DNA of 64,000 nucleotides from Eudromia elegans (Eukaryota; Chordata; Aves; Tinamiformes; Tinamidae), in NCBI GenBank assembly GCA_003342815.1, contig PTEX01000004.1:310001-374000 (forward strand), written 5' to 3'. The position numbers and the translations under genes were made by a program. The number at the start of each line of letters is the position of its first letter. Positions within the stretch are counted from its first letter, which is position 1. The notes under the pieces are model-generated. The model did no database searches, was not told the DNA's origin, and saw nothing but the letters and a program-made list of their open reading frames with translations. Shown here piece by piece: positions 1-13,100 of the stretch.

Positions 1-1090
1 GCTTGTAGCGGAATTTGTATTCATTGTTATCTGAGGAAGACCTATTTGGTACAGATATTTTATGAAAAGTAAGATGATTAATGTTTAGCTGATAGAACTG
101 CACGTTGCGATGCACTGGAGTGAGAGACTAGGAGTATCTGCCTATACACTAATATTTACTATTTTATTTTGCCAGTAATTTTTGTCAGTTTGTATTGTGT
201 GCTGGTGTGAAAGCATCTTATGTCAGATTTAGGTCCTAAATAAGTGCTAAAGATGAAAAGGTTTTCTAACCTACTCTGTGCTTTCGATTTTGCTGCTTTG
301 TTCTTTGTTCAACTGTTTTGTTCTACTACCTTTTAATACTTTATAAATATGTGTTAAAGAACAGATCACAGAATCACAGAATCTTTAAGGTTGGAAGGGA
401 CTTGTAGCAGGGACACCTAGAGCATGTGACACAGGGTGGCATCCAGGCAGGCCTTGATGATCTGCAGAGAAGGAGACCTCACAACCTCTCTGAGCAGCCT
501 ATTCCAGGTCTCCATCACCCTCACAGTAAAGAAGTTCCTTCTCACCCGAAGATGAAACCTCTTATGCCTCAGCTGAAAACCATTGTCCCTTGTCCTATTA
601 CCAGCCAGTACAGAAAACAGTCTAGCCCCTTCCGCCCTACAATCATACCTGAGGGACTTGTACATGTTGATTAGATCCCCTCTCCTCCTTCTCTAGACTA
701 AACAGGCCCAGCTTGTTTAACCTCTCCTCATACGGTAGATGCTCCAGTCCCTTAAACAGATTTTTTTTTTTTTTTTAAATGTTGATGAAAAGGTAAGTTC
801 TGAGCAGGTCCCAGACACATGTCAGTGTAGTAACTCTTAAGATAAAAGTATATTCAAATTCAGAATATAACAACTTATTTTTGACTGAAGTTGTAACTCT
901 AGCAAAATTTACCTTTAAATATTACTAATTCATAGATAAGCAGTTCTTTCAAAATGCTTGTAAATGTGATTTCCACGTAGGATTGTCAGCAAAGAATATT
1001 TATCTGGAGATTTTTATTTAGCAGAAGAATCTTTCTGTTATGTTTCTAATGTCTTTTCTACGCCTATTCCTTTCTTGCAATTCTCCATAG
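1..1090 (+). other. CEP128: CEP128 intron, 3' end (partial)
   Basis: This non-coding stretch lies upstream of the first visible exon. Apart from a CR1 copy at about 365-755, a 17-T tract near 761-777 and the branch/pyrimidine region before 1090, nothing recognisable is seen. The intron's 5' end lies outside the window. Confidence 0.75.
365..755 (-). mobile_element. CR1 LINE, 5'-truncated 3' end, minus orientation
   Basis: The + strand begins with ATCACAGAATCACAGAAT and GGTTGGAAGGGAC, the reverse complement of the avian CR1 3' tail. The end of the CR1 ORF2 reverse-transcriptase frame reads on the minus strand from about 665 down to 417, with the typical N-R-T-R-D-N-G, W-N-R-L-L-R-E-V-V and S-P-S-L-Q-I elements still open for 82 codons. 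The copy is cut at its 5' end near 755, as is usual for CR1. It lacks about 40 nt of the usual tail just inside the 3' end (around 403-412). It lies antisense to CEP128 in an intron. Confidence 0.92.
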
Positions 1091-1150
1091 GCAATATCAC
1101 TTACACCTACGTTGCTGAATGATCCTCATCGCTGGTTAGCAGAAACAAAG
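1091..1150 (+). CDS. CEP128: CEP128 exon a (residues 1-20 of the visible part)
   Basis: This 60-nt exon has phase 0 at both ends. The acceptor is a pyrimidine-rich tract ending CCATAG at 1085-1090 and the donor is AAG|GTAATA at 1151. It encodes 20 residues, including the block [11 protein letters not shown], which matches the [10 protein letters not shown] block that I recall in human CEP128 just before the KLQWLCEE coiled coil. The other two forward frames are stopped (for example TGA in the frame starting at 1090), which supports the frame choice. The first residues of the exon are less conserved, so the acceptor could shift by a codon or so. Confidence 0.87.
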
Positions 1151-4100
1151 GTAATACTGAATCCTTCTGAAATGATTATTGCCAAAATTTTATTGAATAG
1201 TAAAACTATTTACTATTTATCTATTGCTAGTATCCAATGTTTATAATTATTCAGTAGAAAATGTTTGGAAAGGCAAAGAGGAAAAGGAAGAAAACAAAAG
1301 CATTCCTTTGACAGCAGCAGTCTTGGTACTTATAGATGATTATTTCAACTGTTTGCAAAATCTGGAAAATTATGCTGTCCAAAGATACCCCCATAGCCAG
1401 ATTAACAGCAATGCTATTTTTGCAAAAAATTGCATTATTTTATGTGCAAACTAGAGATCAGCATTTCCTACTCTGTCAATTGTTTTAGGATAAGAAAAAC
1501 ATGAGAATGTATACAGGAGATTTAAGTTTCTCCTTTGAGGTTATAACAAGAAAAGAAATTATTATTGTTATTTTAAATAAGACAGCTCTTTATTAATTCT
1601 AAAGAGTATTAGAGTGATTTCTTGGAAAATGAGCTATTTTCCATCTCCCTTCATTTCAAATTTCTGAATCCTATAATGTGGATATATACATGCTTGGAAA
1701 CTTCTTTAGAGGGATTGCTGGTAACTTCTAACCTTCGTTTTTCATTTTGCAACTCTGTCTCTGTACCTCTTGAAGACAAATTTAAATTTTTGGCTTGTAA
1801 GTGAATTTATTGAAGATTATTGATGAATGTGCTTTACAGACCTGTCAAAGAGCACTTCATAATCATTAGCCTGCATTTGTCAGATAAGATTCCTTAGCTA
1901 CCAGCGGTGAGACTAGAAAGAATGAGAACTTAAACTGCCTTACTTCATTTATCTATGCTTGTTTATTTTTGCTTCTCTCCTAAATATGGAATAAAAATAC
2001 TCATAAAGGTGAAAAAGATATTTAAGAAATGTATCTGAGAATATCTTGGCTTTGTAGGTAGTCACGTCCATTTCTGAGTCACTGCAAATCAATATTTAAA
2101 AGCTGCAATTGTCTAATTTTTCCTAAATTTCTGAAATCCAAGTTGTTTGTATCTAGTTCAAAGGATGGAAATTTTGTAGTAACTACCTTGGTACTGATCT
2201 TTTCCTAACATAACTAAGTATTCTTTTCACATCGTCAGTTGTTTTTGAAAATTAATTATTTACTAATTGCCCCTTTTTCAGAACTGGCTTTGTTTGCTTC
2301 GTCTGGCTATTGATCCTTCTCGCTAGTTATACTTTCTAGAAGCTACAAATTTGCTTCATATACAAATAAATTTTCAAAAATGACTTCTGAAATTTAGTGT
2401 TAAATACACAGCTTGCATCCAGTATTATTCAAAACATTTTTTTGTCTGCAAGTAGTGTTTTGATTACCATGTCATGCAGTTTAGAACATATTAAGTTTTT
2501 TTTTAATTTCCGTTATTTGTGCCTTGTACTCTGTACCTTGTTTAGATTTCATGAGTATCTCCATCCATCTTCCTTTGGTACGTAAATTTTTAAGGGGAAG
2601 AATTACTTTGCTCTCTGTCAAACTGTTGACTGTCACGCTTCTCAGGAGCATGTCATCAGTGAGTGGCAGAGTTTGGTGTTAGTCTGAACCTTTCTACTTT
2701 TTTGTGTTGTTCAGATCTGCTATATTTGCTATAAAATAGCTTATATTTGAAAATATTAGGGAGAAAAAAATGATATCCTGGTACTGAGAAAAAGATACAG
2801 ACCTATAGTTAGTAAGTGGAATACATTTCACTGTCTTTTCTTGAACACTGAGTTTCTGTAGTATAGTGTTTTTGCCTTTTTGAGTTCAGAGTAAGTTAAT
2901 GCTTGAGTCTGAGTGACAGCCAGGACTTTTTTCTGGTTAAAGAATATACAGTTAATATACTGGTTAATATACAGTTGTGATCTTCTGTTACTACTGCTAG
3001 ATTTACTATATTGATCGTAAATCTCTTATTTATGACCTCTCTTTTCATTTTCCCTCTTAAATGAATCTTAAATGTTGCCTCCTGCTGACCATAAAGGATT
3101 GCGGTGACTTAACTTCTGGTGTAGTTGAATGGTTGAATTCCTTTAATGTAGGAGGGAGAGAGAAAGATTTTCTGAGAGGAGGGAATACCTTTTGGGGTCT
3201 CTGTATACTCCAATTCAATGTGAATTTCTAAACGTATACCAGCAATTTCATGCTTCTGGTATAAAATCAGTGCATTGCATCTTCATATACAGGTTATCAG
3301 CTAAAATATGTGTATGTGTTCTGAGGCTTTTTAAGAGTCAAACAATGCCCTTTTAATATAAATGAAAATCCTCTTTTATTATTGTTACACAGTAATAGCT
3401 ACAAATAAGGTAGCTATTACTGTATAACAATTTGTTGTTTATATTACTGCCTAACAATACTGTGTACAATCCCAATGCAATTTACTTAGTTAAAATCTAT
3501 GTCTTGCTACTTTTGTTAGAATTCTTTCCTTTTTACAGTCCATATTTGTTTTTTAATGTAGACTAAGCTTCAGTGGTTGTGTGAGGAGGTGAAGGAGAGA
3601 GAAAGTAAAGAAAAGAAACTGCGATGCTACTTGCGGCAGAGCCGAGAACAGCTCAAGCACTTGGCACAGGTTAAGGAGTCCGAACATCAGTCTCTCTTTA
3701 AACAAATAAAAAAACAAGAACAACTTTTGGAAGAAGTCCACAGAGAAAAGAGAGGTGAGTTACTGGTTCCCTTTTTGTTCCAAGACAATAGAGATATTTG
3801 AAATACTCCAAATTAGAATTCTTATGGTGCATAAGAGATGTATTTTTTGACCAACAACTGCATTTCAGCCTAGTGCAATGACTATATAATGCAAAAATTT
3901 GCAGTCTCCAATTTGCAGTGATGATTTTGCTTGTGGTAATAATTATTTTTCCACTCATTTGAGGCATTTCATAACCTGAAGTGCAAATTGTAGACGAGTT
4001 TAAGGAAGTATTGATTTATATTTATGCTGCTTTTTCATTTGTCAAAAAATTCCAAATATCTCCCAAGTTCTTTGCAGTTCTTCCTTTGCTTAAGTTGAAT

Positions 4101-7100
4101 GTACAAAGAACACTGGCAATTTTCCCTCTCATCTCTTCTTCTGTATTATTATTAAAAGGAGCAGTATAAGCTTAGCTGCTAAACAGAAAGAATTACAGCA
4201 TGTTATGTATGGAATGCCGCATAAGACTAGTGTGCTTCCTCTGTAGATGTGTTTGTCTTGCTCTGGAGTTCTGTGGGGGTGCTGGCATCCACATCCTCTG
4301 TACTTAGCACAAATGCAAATCCTACCCAGATTTTAAAGAGGGCTATAAAGTTTTAGCAGGGGTGGCCCCACTACTCTCAAGACAAGAACCATTTCCAAAT
4401 ATTAGCTGAGATACTTATACTTTATTATGTAACAATTTCTTAGAGATGGACTTTGCTTTTTAGGACATCTAGGTCTTTTTAGGACTTTTTGCTTTTTCTA
4501 GCATATCAGGAAAACAGGAAGATCTCTTCATCTTTCACCTTTTCGTACATGTACTAGATCACTTTACACTGTGTCACTTGTAGTTTAATTAAGCACATTG
4601 TTTCAATGAAGAATATTTCTATAGTAAAATCAAAGCATTATAGTAAACAGAACATATAATTTACAATGTGACTTTATTTTTCATCTTCAGAAAGTTTTGC
4701 ATTTCAATGTAATAAATAACTACTGGTTGCTATAAACCATGTAAGAATAGATCCTTGTTAAATATAAAGTGTAATGAAGTGTAAAACGGATCTTCAGGAA
4801 GAATTCATGCATATCAGCAGTTGAGTCATCAGCTCTCAGAGTCTCCTCAATCAGTGAAATTTATCTTCAGAGGTGTATGTTATTTGTCCCCATTACTTTT
4901 TTAAAGGTCATTCTAGATATTCACTCCTCTGATTTTTAAGAATTTCTTTTACCTTCCAAGATGAGATTTGTATTAAGTGGTTGGAAAACTAGTCAGATAT
5001 TACATGCTATGTACTGTTCCCCTCATGATTAAGCTCGATAAAACCAGAATTAGCATCTGCTAGTACGTACTCTCACATTCCCATAGAATTTGGAGATGCT
5101 CTGAGGTGTGACTGTGTGAAAACATAATGGTTGAAGAAAAAAAAAAAGCATAATACAGCTGAGGATATTAAGAGTAATGAAAAATTATGTTTAGAATTTG
5201 TGGTTTGTTCTTTTCATCTGCTAAAATGGCTGCCCAAATTATCCAATTCTATAAGAGGTGGCTTGAGCAGGACAGGATAGTTCAATAAAATAGTCAAATT
5301 CTGGACTGTTCCTCAGAGTTAATTTAGGGGTAAAGAGCATGTGTAGATTTTTCTTCTCATAGTATCTGAACGTAACAGTCTTCAGACTGAGAAATAACTC
5401 AGATTACCCTTTGATAAGGACTTGTGCACTCTGCTTTGTATGCTGTGCCGTAAGTTCACATCTCGTAATATGTTGTGACATAAGGAATAAATTCCTGAGA
5501 AAACGTTGACTGTATTCAACAAATGTTCAAGAGACCAACAATTTTACTAAAGTTGGTGAGGAAAACACACTTTTAAAAGCTTTAAATGGTCTCTAAGGAA
5601 GGATTCTGAGCATCCTCCTGTAGGCAAAAGAACCAGGGCCCTAAGGTTACATATGAAAATAAGGAATCTCATCAGAAGAATTTCATGTGTGATTTAAAAT
5701 TACCTCAAGACCTCCACTGTTTTTTTTAAATATTCTCAATATCCTCTTAGTGTTCTTCTTCAGTGTTTGCTTGCTCACTCCTTCTCTAAAAGATATTATA
5801 CTAGCAGAAAAGCAAGCTTCTGAAAGGAGCAGAAATATATGGATAGCTGGGAATTTGACAATCTGCATTAAAAGGGAGGTAATTCAAGAAAAGAAAGAGA
5901 CGGCTAGCACAGTGAATATTGGTCTCGGAAAAAGGAATAATGCAAACAGGCACAGTTGTGAAAATCCTTGATGAGAAAGCAGACTGACCCTGAGTCCGGG
6001 GATCAAAATTTCCTTATTTCAGTAGATCCTCTGACAAAATTTTGTCTGAAAGAGTCAGTAATGAATAATTTACCAAAGTCTGAAGAACTGAAAGACTCCA
6101 TGATGAGAAATTATTTTTACTTTTATAGAAGTTTGACACTAACACGAGCAATAGAGATTAAGTACTTTTGCTAAGATTTAGGCTTGTAAGTAAACCTTGA
6201 GGAATATTGACATGCCTTATGGCCTGGTGTAGTCTATAATGATTGATGTCATCTCTAAGAATCTTTTTATGTAAAATATTAAACTTTAATATGTTTTCAT
6301 ATCTCACTGTCATGACAATATCTTTCAGTTGCCTCAGTTTCAGGAGAAATTGGAACCTATTGGGTTTTCTGTTTTATATATACAAATATATATATAAAAA
6401 TATATTTTCTGTTTTATATATACCAATTTTATTCTGGTCACCATTCAAGGCTCAATACCAGTAAGATGGGCTACTCATTTTATCAAACTTTATCAAACTA
6501 AAAGTTTAGTACTTTTTAAGCATTTTGCTAGTAATCATTTTATATTTAGATTGATGTAGACTAAGATTAGCTCAGACTAAACTTTCATTTAGTCATGGCT
6601 TCTGGTTGCTGACTTCTTTTATTATTATTGAAAAAAACCTTTTGTGAAACATTAACAAATAAAGCAATTAGTAACAGAATAACAATATCAATAACAATTA
6701 ACAATAACAAGTTTGTAGAACAAGGCGGATTATTTTCTTTACAAGAACAGTAAGATCCTATCAAGATTTTCTACCTCCACTTTTGAAAAAAGAACTTTGA
6801 AAGAGAACATGCTTTGATCCTTTAAGCTTGAATGTTTCTATTGTTATCCTTCATTTGTTTAAAATGATAGCGCCAAGGCCATGTTGTTATATTAATAGTG
6901 TTTTAGTGTTCTTTGAATAACTATCTGCTAAGATGATCTCCCTGAGGCTTTCGTTGCCATTTTTAATTTAAGTGCAATGGCAACAACACAAATCAGATTA
7001 AATATTAAATTCTATAGTACCTGCCTTGACTGAGGCTTAGTCACACTTTAATAGAATGGATTTTAATTTTCAACTGTCTGCAGAGTTGCCATGGCAAAAA

Positions 7101-10100
7101 TATTAAACTGAAAATAGTTACTTACACAACACTGTGGTGAGAAGTACTGGTTTTCATGCAGCAAGGGGAAAAAAGTGATCCTCTGCCTTCTGTTTAAAAT
7201 GGACATTCCTGTGTTTCCTATAAAAATATGTGGTTACATTGGTTACCTGACACGTTACAGTTTTTGGAATTCTGAGTAAATGATGTTTTCTGCTGTCTAC
7301 TTGGAGGCATATGCTCGTTAAGGGAGATGAGAAAATGCAACTTTTAATAACACGGTTACAGATCTGTTAATTATCTGTAAAACACAGAAAAATAAATGCA
7401 CTTATTAATTCTCCTAAATAAAGAATGAGAAACAGGACATACAAAAAGATGGCAGAGTGTAGACAACGCAGGGCCGTGCTTGGGTTTAAAGCCTAGGACC
7501 AGCATATATGCCCTTGTAGAGGATCAAGAGTCCCACAGGCATGAAGAGGGCAGCTGAAGGAAAGCAACCTCTGATGAAAGAGAGGAACCAGGAACACCAG
7601 CTGAAGTACTCGGAACAACAGTCAAGGACTTCAGTTATAAGTAGCCATAGATGTTTCTATAGCTGTGTCTCTTGCTAGTCATTCTTAAAAGTTATTGTTC
7701 CTCCTCTAGTTATTTTTGGTCCAGTTAAAAGAGTTTGGTTGGCCAAAAAACTGCTAATTGAGTCAAAATTGAGGGTTGTTCAGATGAATTAACTAGCTAT
7801 GAATGCTACTGAGATATTCTTCCCAAAACTCCCATTGCAATCTTGATTTAAAAGTATTTCTGGAAGATTTTTAAAAATTTATTTTTAAAATGGTTAATTT
7901 TTGATTATTTTTTATCTTAATGAAAATAGATTATATGGATTGTTCTGTTTAAAGACAAATAGCAAAGTTTTTAAGAGTATTTAAGATAAATATCCAACAC
8001 TTTAAAAGTTAGTTTCCTGAAGAAAAAAAAAAAGAAAAAAAAATCCACAACTAAAAAACGTAGGAAAGATCTCTAGCCAGAAAGACAATGCAATATAATA
8101 AAAAGTTAGAAAACAGAAATTTAGGAGAAAGAATGGTGGGTTGCTTTTGTTACTTTAAGATGAAAAAAATCAAAAAGGTACAGTTTCTGGAACAGAAAAC
8201 CACTGAATAATGACATGCAGCAGTAACGCAAATCATTTTGTTTTGTGGAGGAAAACGCTTTTGTTTTTAAATAAAGTATGACTGACTGAGTTGCTGTTTC
8301 AGTCAATTTTGGTGCAAATGGGTGAAAATATTTTATGCTGCATTTAGAATGATGCAGCTTTTAGATGGAACAGTTTATAAAAAAAAAGGACCAGTTGCTC
8401 ATAGATGTGGGTGTCTCTGTGCACCAAAGGTGTAACATGAAATTTTTCTGAATATGTACTTAAAAATAACCCATGAATTTAAATTCACAGAAAATTGGCA
8501 AAAAAGGAAAAAAAAAATTAGATTGCCGAGCTTCATCCCAAGTATTTTATAATATTGCAATTTCTTCCTGTTTGTTTGTGGGAAAGAACAGACTGTTAGT
8601 GGACATTCCAGAAATTGTTAAGAATTTAAAAATAAATGGGCTTATTGAAAACATTAGCCATGTTTCAGGAAATTTTATCATAATTAATGCATCTGTTAGA
8701 CAAAAGACTATGTAGCTAAAGTCTTTTTTCCTTTCCTTACCAATGCATTTTTATATATATAGGAACATTCTTGATTGTAGGGTTTTTGATTCCCCTTATG
8801 AATTTCTACAGAAGTGCTACTATTATCACAGTCCACCTTTGGGGTGTGAGCTGACTCTTTAAGCAGCGTAATATTGAGAAATAAAAATAATCTGAGGTAA
8901 ATATTCATGAATGAGAGAGTAGGAAATTAAGGTAAATACAGAAATATAATATATAGTTGCAGGATTTTTTGCAAAGTAACCAAAGTTCCATAATTCTCTG
9001 GTGCTGTTTTAAGGTTGGTGACAGTTATGTTCCTTTACTGATCATCACAGTGTTCTAAAGAACTGAGAAATTGGTGAAAACTGGCAATATTTTCAAATAC
9101 CTTAGAACTGAAGAGGGCATTGATACTGCCTTCAGGTTCTGAGGGTTTGTCCCGTCAATGTTTGTGTCAATGGCACTTTACTACTTAACCTGCTTCCACC
9201 TGCTCCCTGATATTTCATTGTGTAATGTCTTAACGTAGACATGAATGGTATTTATTAATAACATTTCACAAAGTATTCAATATTTTAACAAAAAAGTGGG
9301 CAAGGTCTGAAGAAATAGATGGTATAAACTCCAATTTCTTACTAAGCTTCTTGATCACTTCGCTTCTGGGATCCCAGAGCACAGTGAGGTAGGCTTACAG
9401 ATTTGTTTGAAAAGTAGTTCGAATCACAAGGATCTTATTATAGAGAAATGTTTTTAAGTAGGAAAAATGCTGTCTTCCTGAATTGGCCTCAGGGCCTGGG
9501 CCAGATTTCTTTTGCGTACTTTGATCTTACTAGTTTGGTAGTCTGAAAAGCACAGACATATAAATAACACATAAATCAATGAAAGTTATTATTTGAACCT
9601 TGTAACACCCACAGGTCATACAGATTTAATTAGGATTTAGTTACTGGTTAGTTTGGTCAACAGAAAACATCAGCTCTGTCTCTTGAATAATAGTAGCACA
9701 CAAGTATTCTTGGATAATTTAGTCATGAAGCTTACCATAATTTTGGAGATGTAAAATTACATGAACTAAGCAAGAATACCCTTTTTGATGTTGTTAACAT
9801 GCATTGGATTAAGATTACAGAATGTGCTTTATATAGATTTTTTTCTATGTTTTGATGCATTTTGTTGCAGTGTACTAATTTCATTATCCAAAAGAAAAAA
9901 AAAAAAAAGCATAGGATTCAGTGGTTGAATTCACTAACTTCAGCACTGTCCTTGAAAATTTGAATTTAGTTTTATTGTGACTATAATCTTGGATAGCATA
10001 CCTTTCTGCTTGACTCTGAGTTTTCCTTCTTAATCCTTTAGTGTGTGAATATTTTGTCATGCTTAAAATGCTTATGTGAGATGGAAAATGATTATTTGTT

Positions 10101-13100
10101 CTATGAATGGGGAATGGAGACATAGGGATAAAATGACATGCCCCAAACTGAGGGAAGTTCTACAAGGAAATAGAAAGCTAATTACTGCAATCCCAATAGT
10201 GTGTGAGTAACCTTAACTTCCCTGCTCATTCTGTTTCAAATATGTGATAGAGGGGAGGGAGATGATTCAGTCAAGACGCTGAAAACAAAGTTGTGATATG
10301 GAAAAATTCATAAGAACAGAAACTGAAAGGACTGGCCTTCTTAAGGTGAAAGGGAATTTGCTGCATAGGCAAGATTCAATAGTAAAAAGATAAGCGGTAC
10401 ACTAGGCTAGATCTAGCCTTAATGTGACCTATGGTGGAATTTTAGAAATAGCAAAATTAAACTGCTATAATATTTTTTATGAACTATTTAAAGTAGGGTG
10501 AAATCTATTTCACAAGAAGTAATTGAGGCACAAATATGAGAGTATTAAAACGTAAGTTAGAGCACTCCGTGAAAAAAGCTGTTTTATCCCAAATAAAGAG
10601 TTTTCAAAATCTTTCAGTAATCTTTCAGTAACCTTTTGACGTCTTGAGTTAGATCTCACTATGTTTATCCTGGAAAACTTAAAAGTTAAGAAAACACAAT
10701 TTCCTTTTTATTTTTCATGAGGAAAAAATTTTCATTGCTACCCAAGCCCCTTAAATCTTTTGCCATTTTCATTCCTTTTAAAATCTGTAATCAAGCTATA
10801 TCTCATGCGTAAACAATAGTAGTTTGTTTTCTCTTTGCTGTACATCTGAATTTTTAGTTTCTGAATATGAATGTTTTTCACAATGTATTTGCTAGTCTTA
10901 GCTCAAAAGGATAGTTTCAGGAGCTCAGGAGCTATTATCTTGGAACATATCATATTTCTTTTAAAATATGCATTAAGTAAGTGGATGACATTGAATTTAG
11001 ACTCTGGTCCTATTTATCTCTGTGTCCTTTCTTTATCTTTCCATTTTGCATTAGTGAGAATTTACTACTTTAACCATATTTGTCTGCATGCCAGAATATT
11101 GATATTCTCAAACTTAATTATGAAGACAACTAACTGTATTAAGTCATCAATTAACAGAAAAATTAAGCTGCAGCACACTACTGCTTACATCCCTTTGAAA
11201 TGTTATGAGTGGTGTAATTTTTACCTATTTTTTAAAATTGAAACTGTTAAGAGTATGTGGCTTTGGGTAACAAATATTACATACTTACATAAATATCCTT
11301 TATAGGGAAGTTATTTCTCTGTTGTATTAAGGCTTATTTATGCTATAAGAATGATTTTAGAGAGAAAACAATGTAGAGAGATACCTGAACATCTGAAATA
11401 CTGAGAAGAATCTGTTGAAATGTACAAGTTAGCCATAGTATTCAATATTATTCTTTAATGGAATTTACGTAGTTCTTTTATTTCAAATTATAACTGCTAC
11501 TTTAGAAAAGACAGGAATAGTCAATAAGGATGTCATATTATCAAAATAAGATCAGCAAGACCTCCTCAATGTCATGTTTTATTAATATGTACAGATGAAA
11601 TTGTAGTGATGTAAGAAGAGCAGGGGCATTATTCTACTGTGTAGAGCTTACGCAGATGCTGTTTATGAAAAACCTGTATTTGCAAGATATTATTTTACAT
11701 ATTTGAGATAATATTCCAGGTGATTCAGACTGTGTTCTGTATAACTTATCAACGTCTGTACTCTGTAGTCACGCTTAAGTTATTAGTTTCTTAGAATTTC
11801 TCTGATATTATACTACGATATAAGGCCTTCTCAATAGTAATGATTGCAGCCCTAGGCAAGGGTAGATTTGTTAGATCCTTCTTTCACATGCACAGATTTA
11901 TACCCGACAAGTTTGTGGTGGTGTCCTTTTTGCACTAAGTTTATCATTAACTCTCTTCTTACCTTAATCACATTTACTGTAGTCAAGAGTCAGAAAAAAA
12001 AAAATTCTGTGCGTTGCCTCAGGTTTGAGGATAAAAAACAGTTTCAGAAGAGGCTCTCAGATTTTTGGTTAGTTTGAATGAGAATATCTGGTTAATCACG
12101 TGTTTAGCTGCTAGTCTTATCATTTGTGAAAATCAGGTAAAATATATTTTACAAAAATATGCAAAAAGTGATTTTGGGAAGAAGATAATCGCTGAGACAA
12201 GGTATTTGTTTAATACGTGGCTTTTCTCAAGATTTTTTTTCTGCTGTGGAAAATACAGATTCAAAGACATTATTCTGTTAAGGTAGATTCAAAATATAGA
12301 GTAAAAACTCTGACAAAATATGAATTTTGACTGTTTTTCCTGTTATCAAACACTATGTATAACTTAATAGTGAAGTACATATACTATTTTGAATATAATT
12401 TTCAACCTTGTTTTGCCATTTCAAGCTTGGTTCCTTCTTCTCCACTTGTTTTATTTTTGTCATGTATTGCCTTCTCTTACCTGTATATGTCAATGACATC
12501 TGTGACAGCAAGGAACATCAGAAGGTATTTTAAGGTCCTATATTACTAAATAGTAAATTGGATCATGAAGTAAGGAAAAATCTTTTTGAATATTCGAAAA
12601 GGAATCTGAAGCCTTGGTGAAACTCTCCATAATATTTATTTTTAATGATGAACTTAAAAATACATAAAGCTGGACTATAGTTACTATTCAAATTTCTTCT
12701 TAAGAGTGTTCTTGCCCTTTAAATGATGTTTGAGATTTTTTTTTTTTTAAATGGGATGGGGGAAGGAGGAGGGAGGTTTTCTAAGTTATTTTAAACTTTG
12801 CCAAAAATGAACCTGTATTCAGCGTCTTAGAGGAATGGAAATAAACCTAAATCATTTGGAAATCTTATCCTGTGGGGTGTTTTTTGTATTGGAAGACTGG
12901 AAATAGCAGTCCTGTGATGCATTGCTCCAATTATCTAATATTTTATGCCTTCATGTTTTTTATACAATCATAAAAACATGTCTGCCATTGTGAAAAACTG
13001 AAGGTAAGCAATGGGATCAAATTGTACCTGAGATTATTTTAAGACTTCTGCTTTCTCAATCACATACTTTAAATACTTATGTGAAACTTGTGTACAGATT

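Noticed and set aside
417-665. 82-codon minus-strand frame as a host gene
   Set aside because: It is the end of the CR1 LINE ORF2, not a host gene.
5750-6174. Two consecutive plus-strand open frames of 73 and 68 codons
   Set aside because: They lie in the large intron in different frames, with no splice sites joining them to CEP128 and no recognised homology.
10871-11305. Longest open frame in the window (144 codons, + strand)
   Set aside because: AT-rich intronic sequence gives a Leu/Ile/Phe/Lys/Tyr-heavy translation without domain features; no splice or promoter signals support it.
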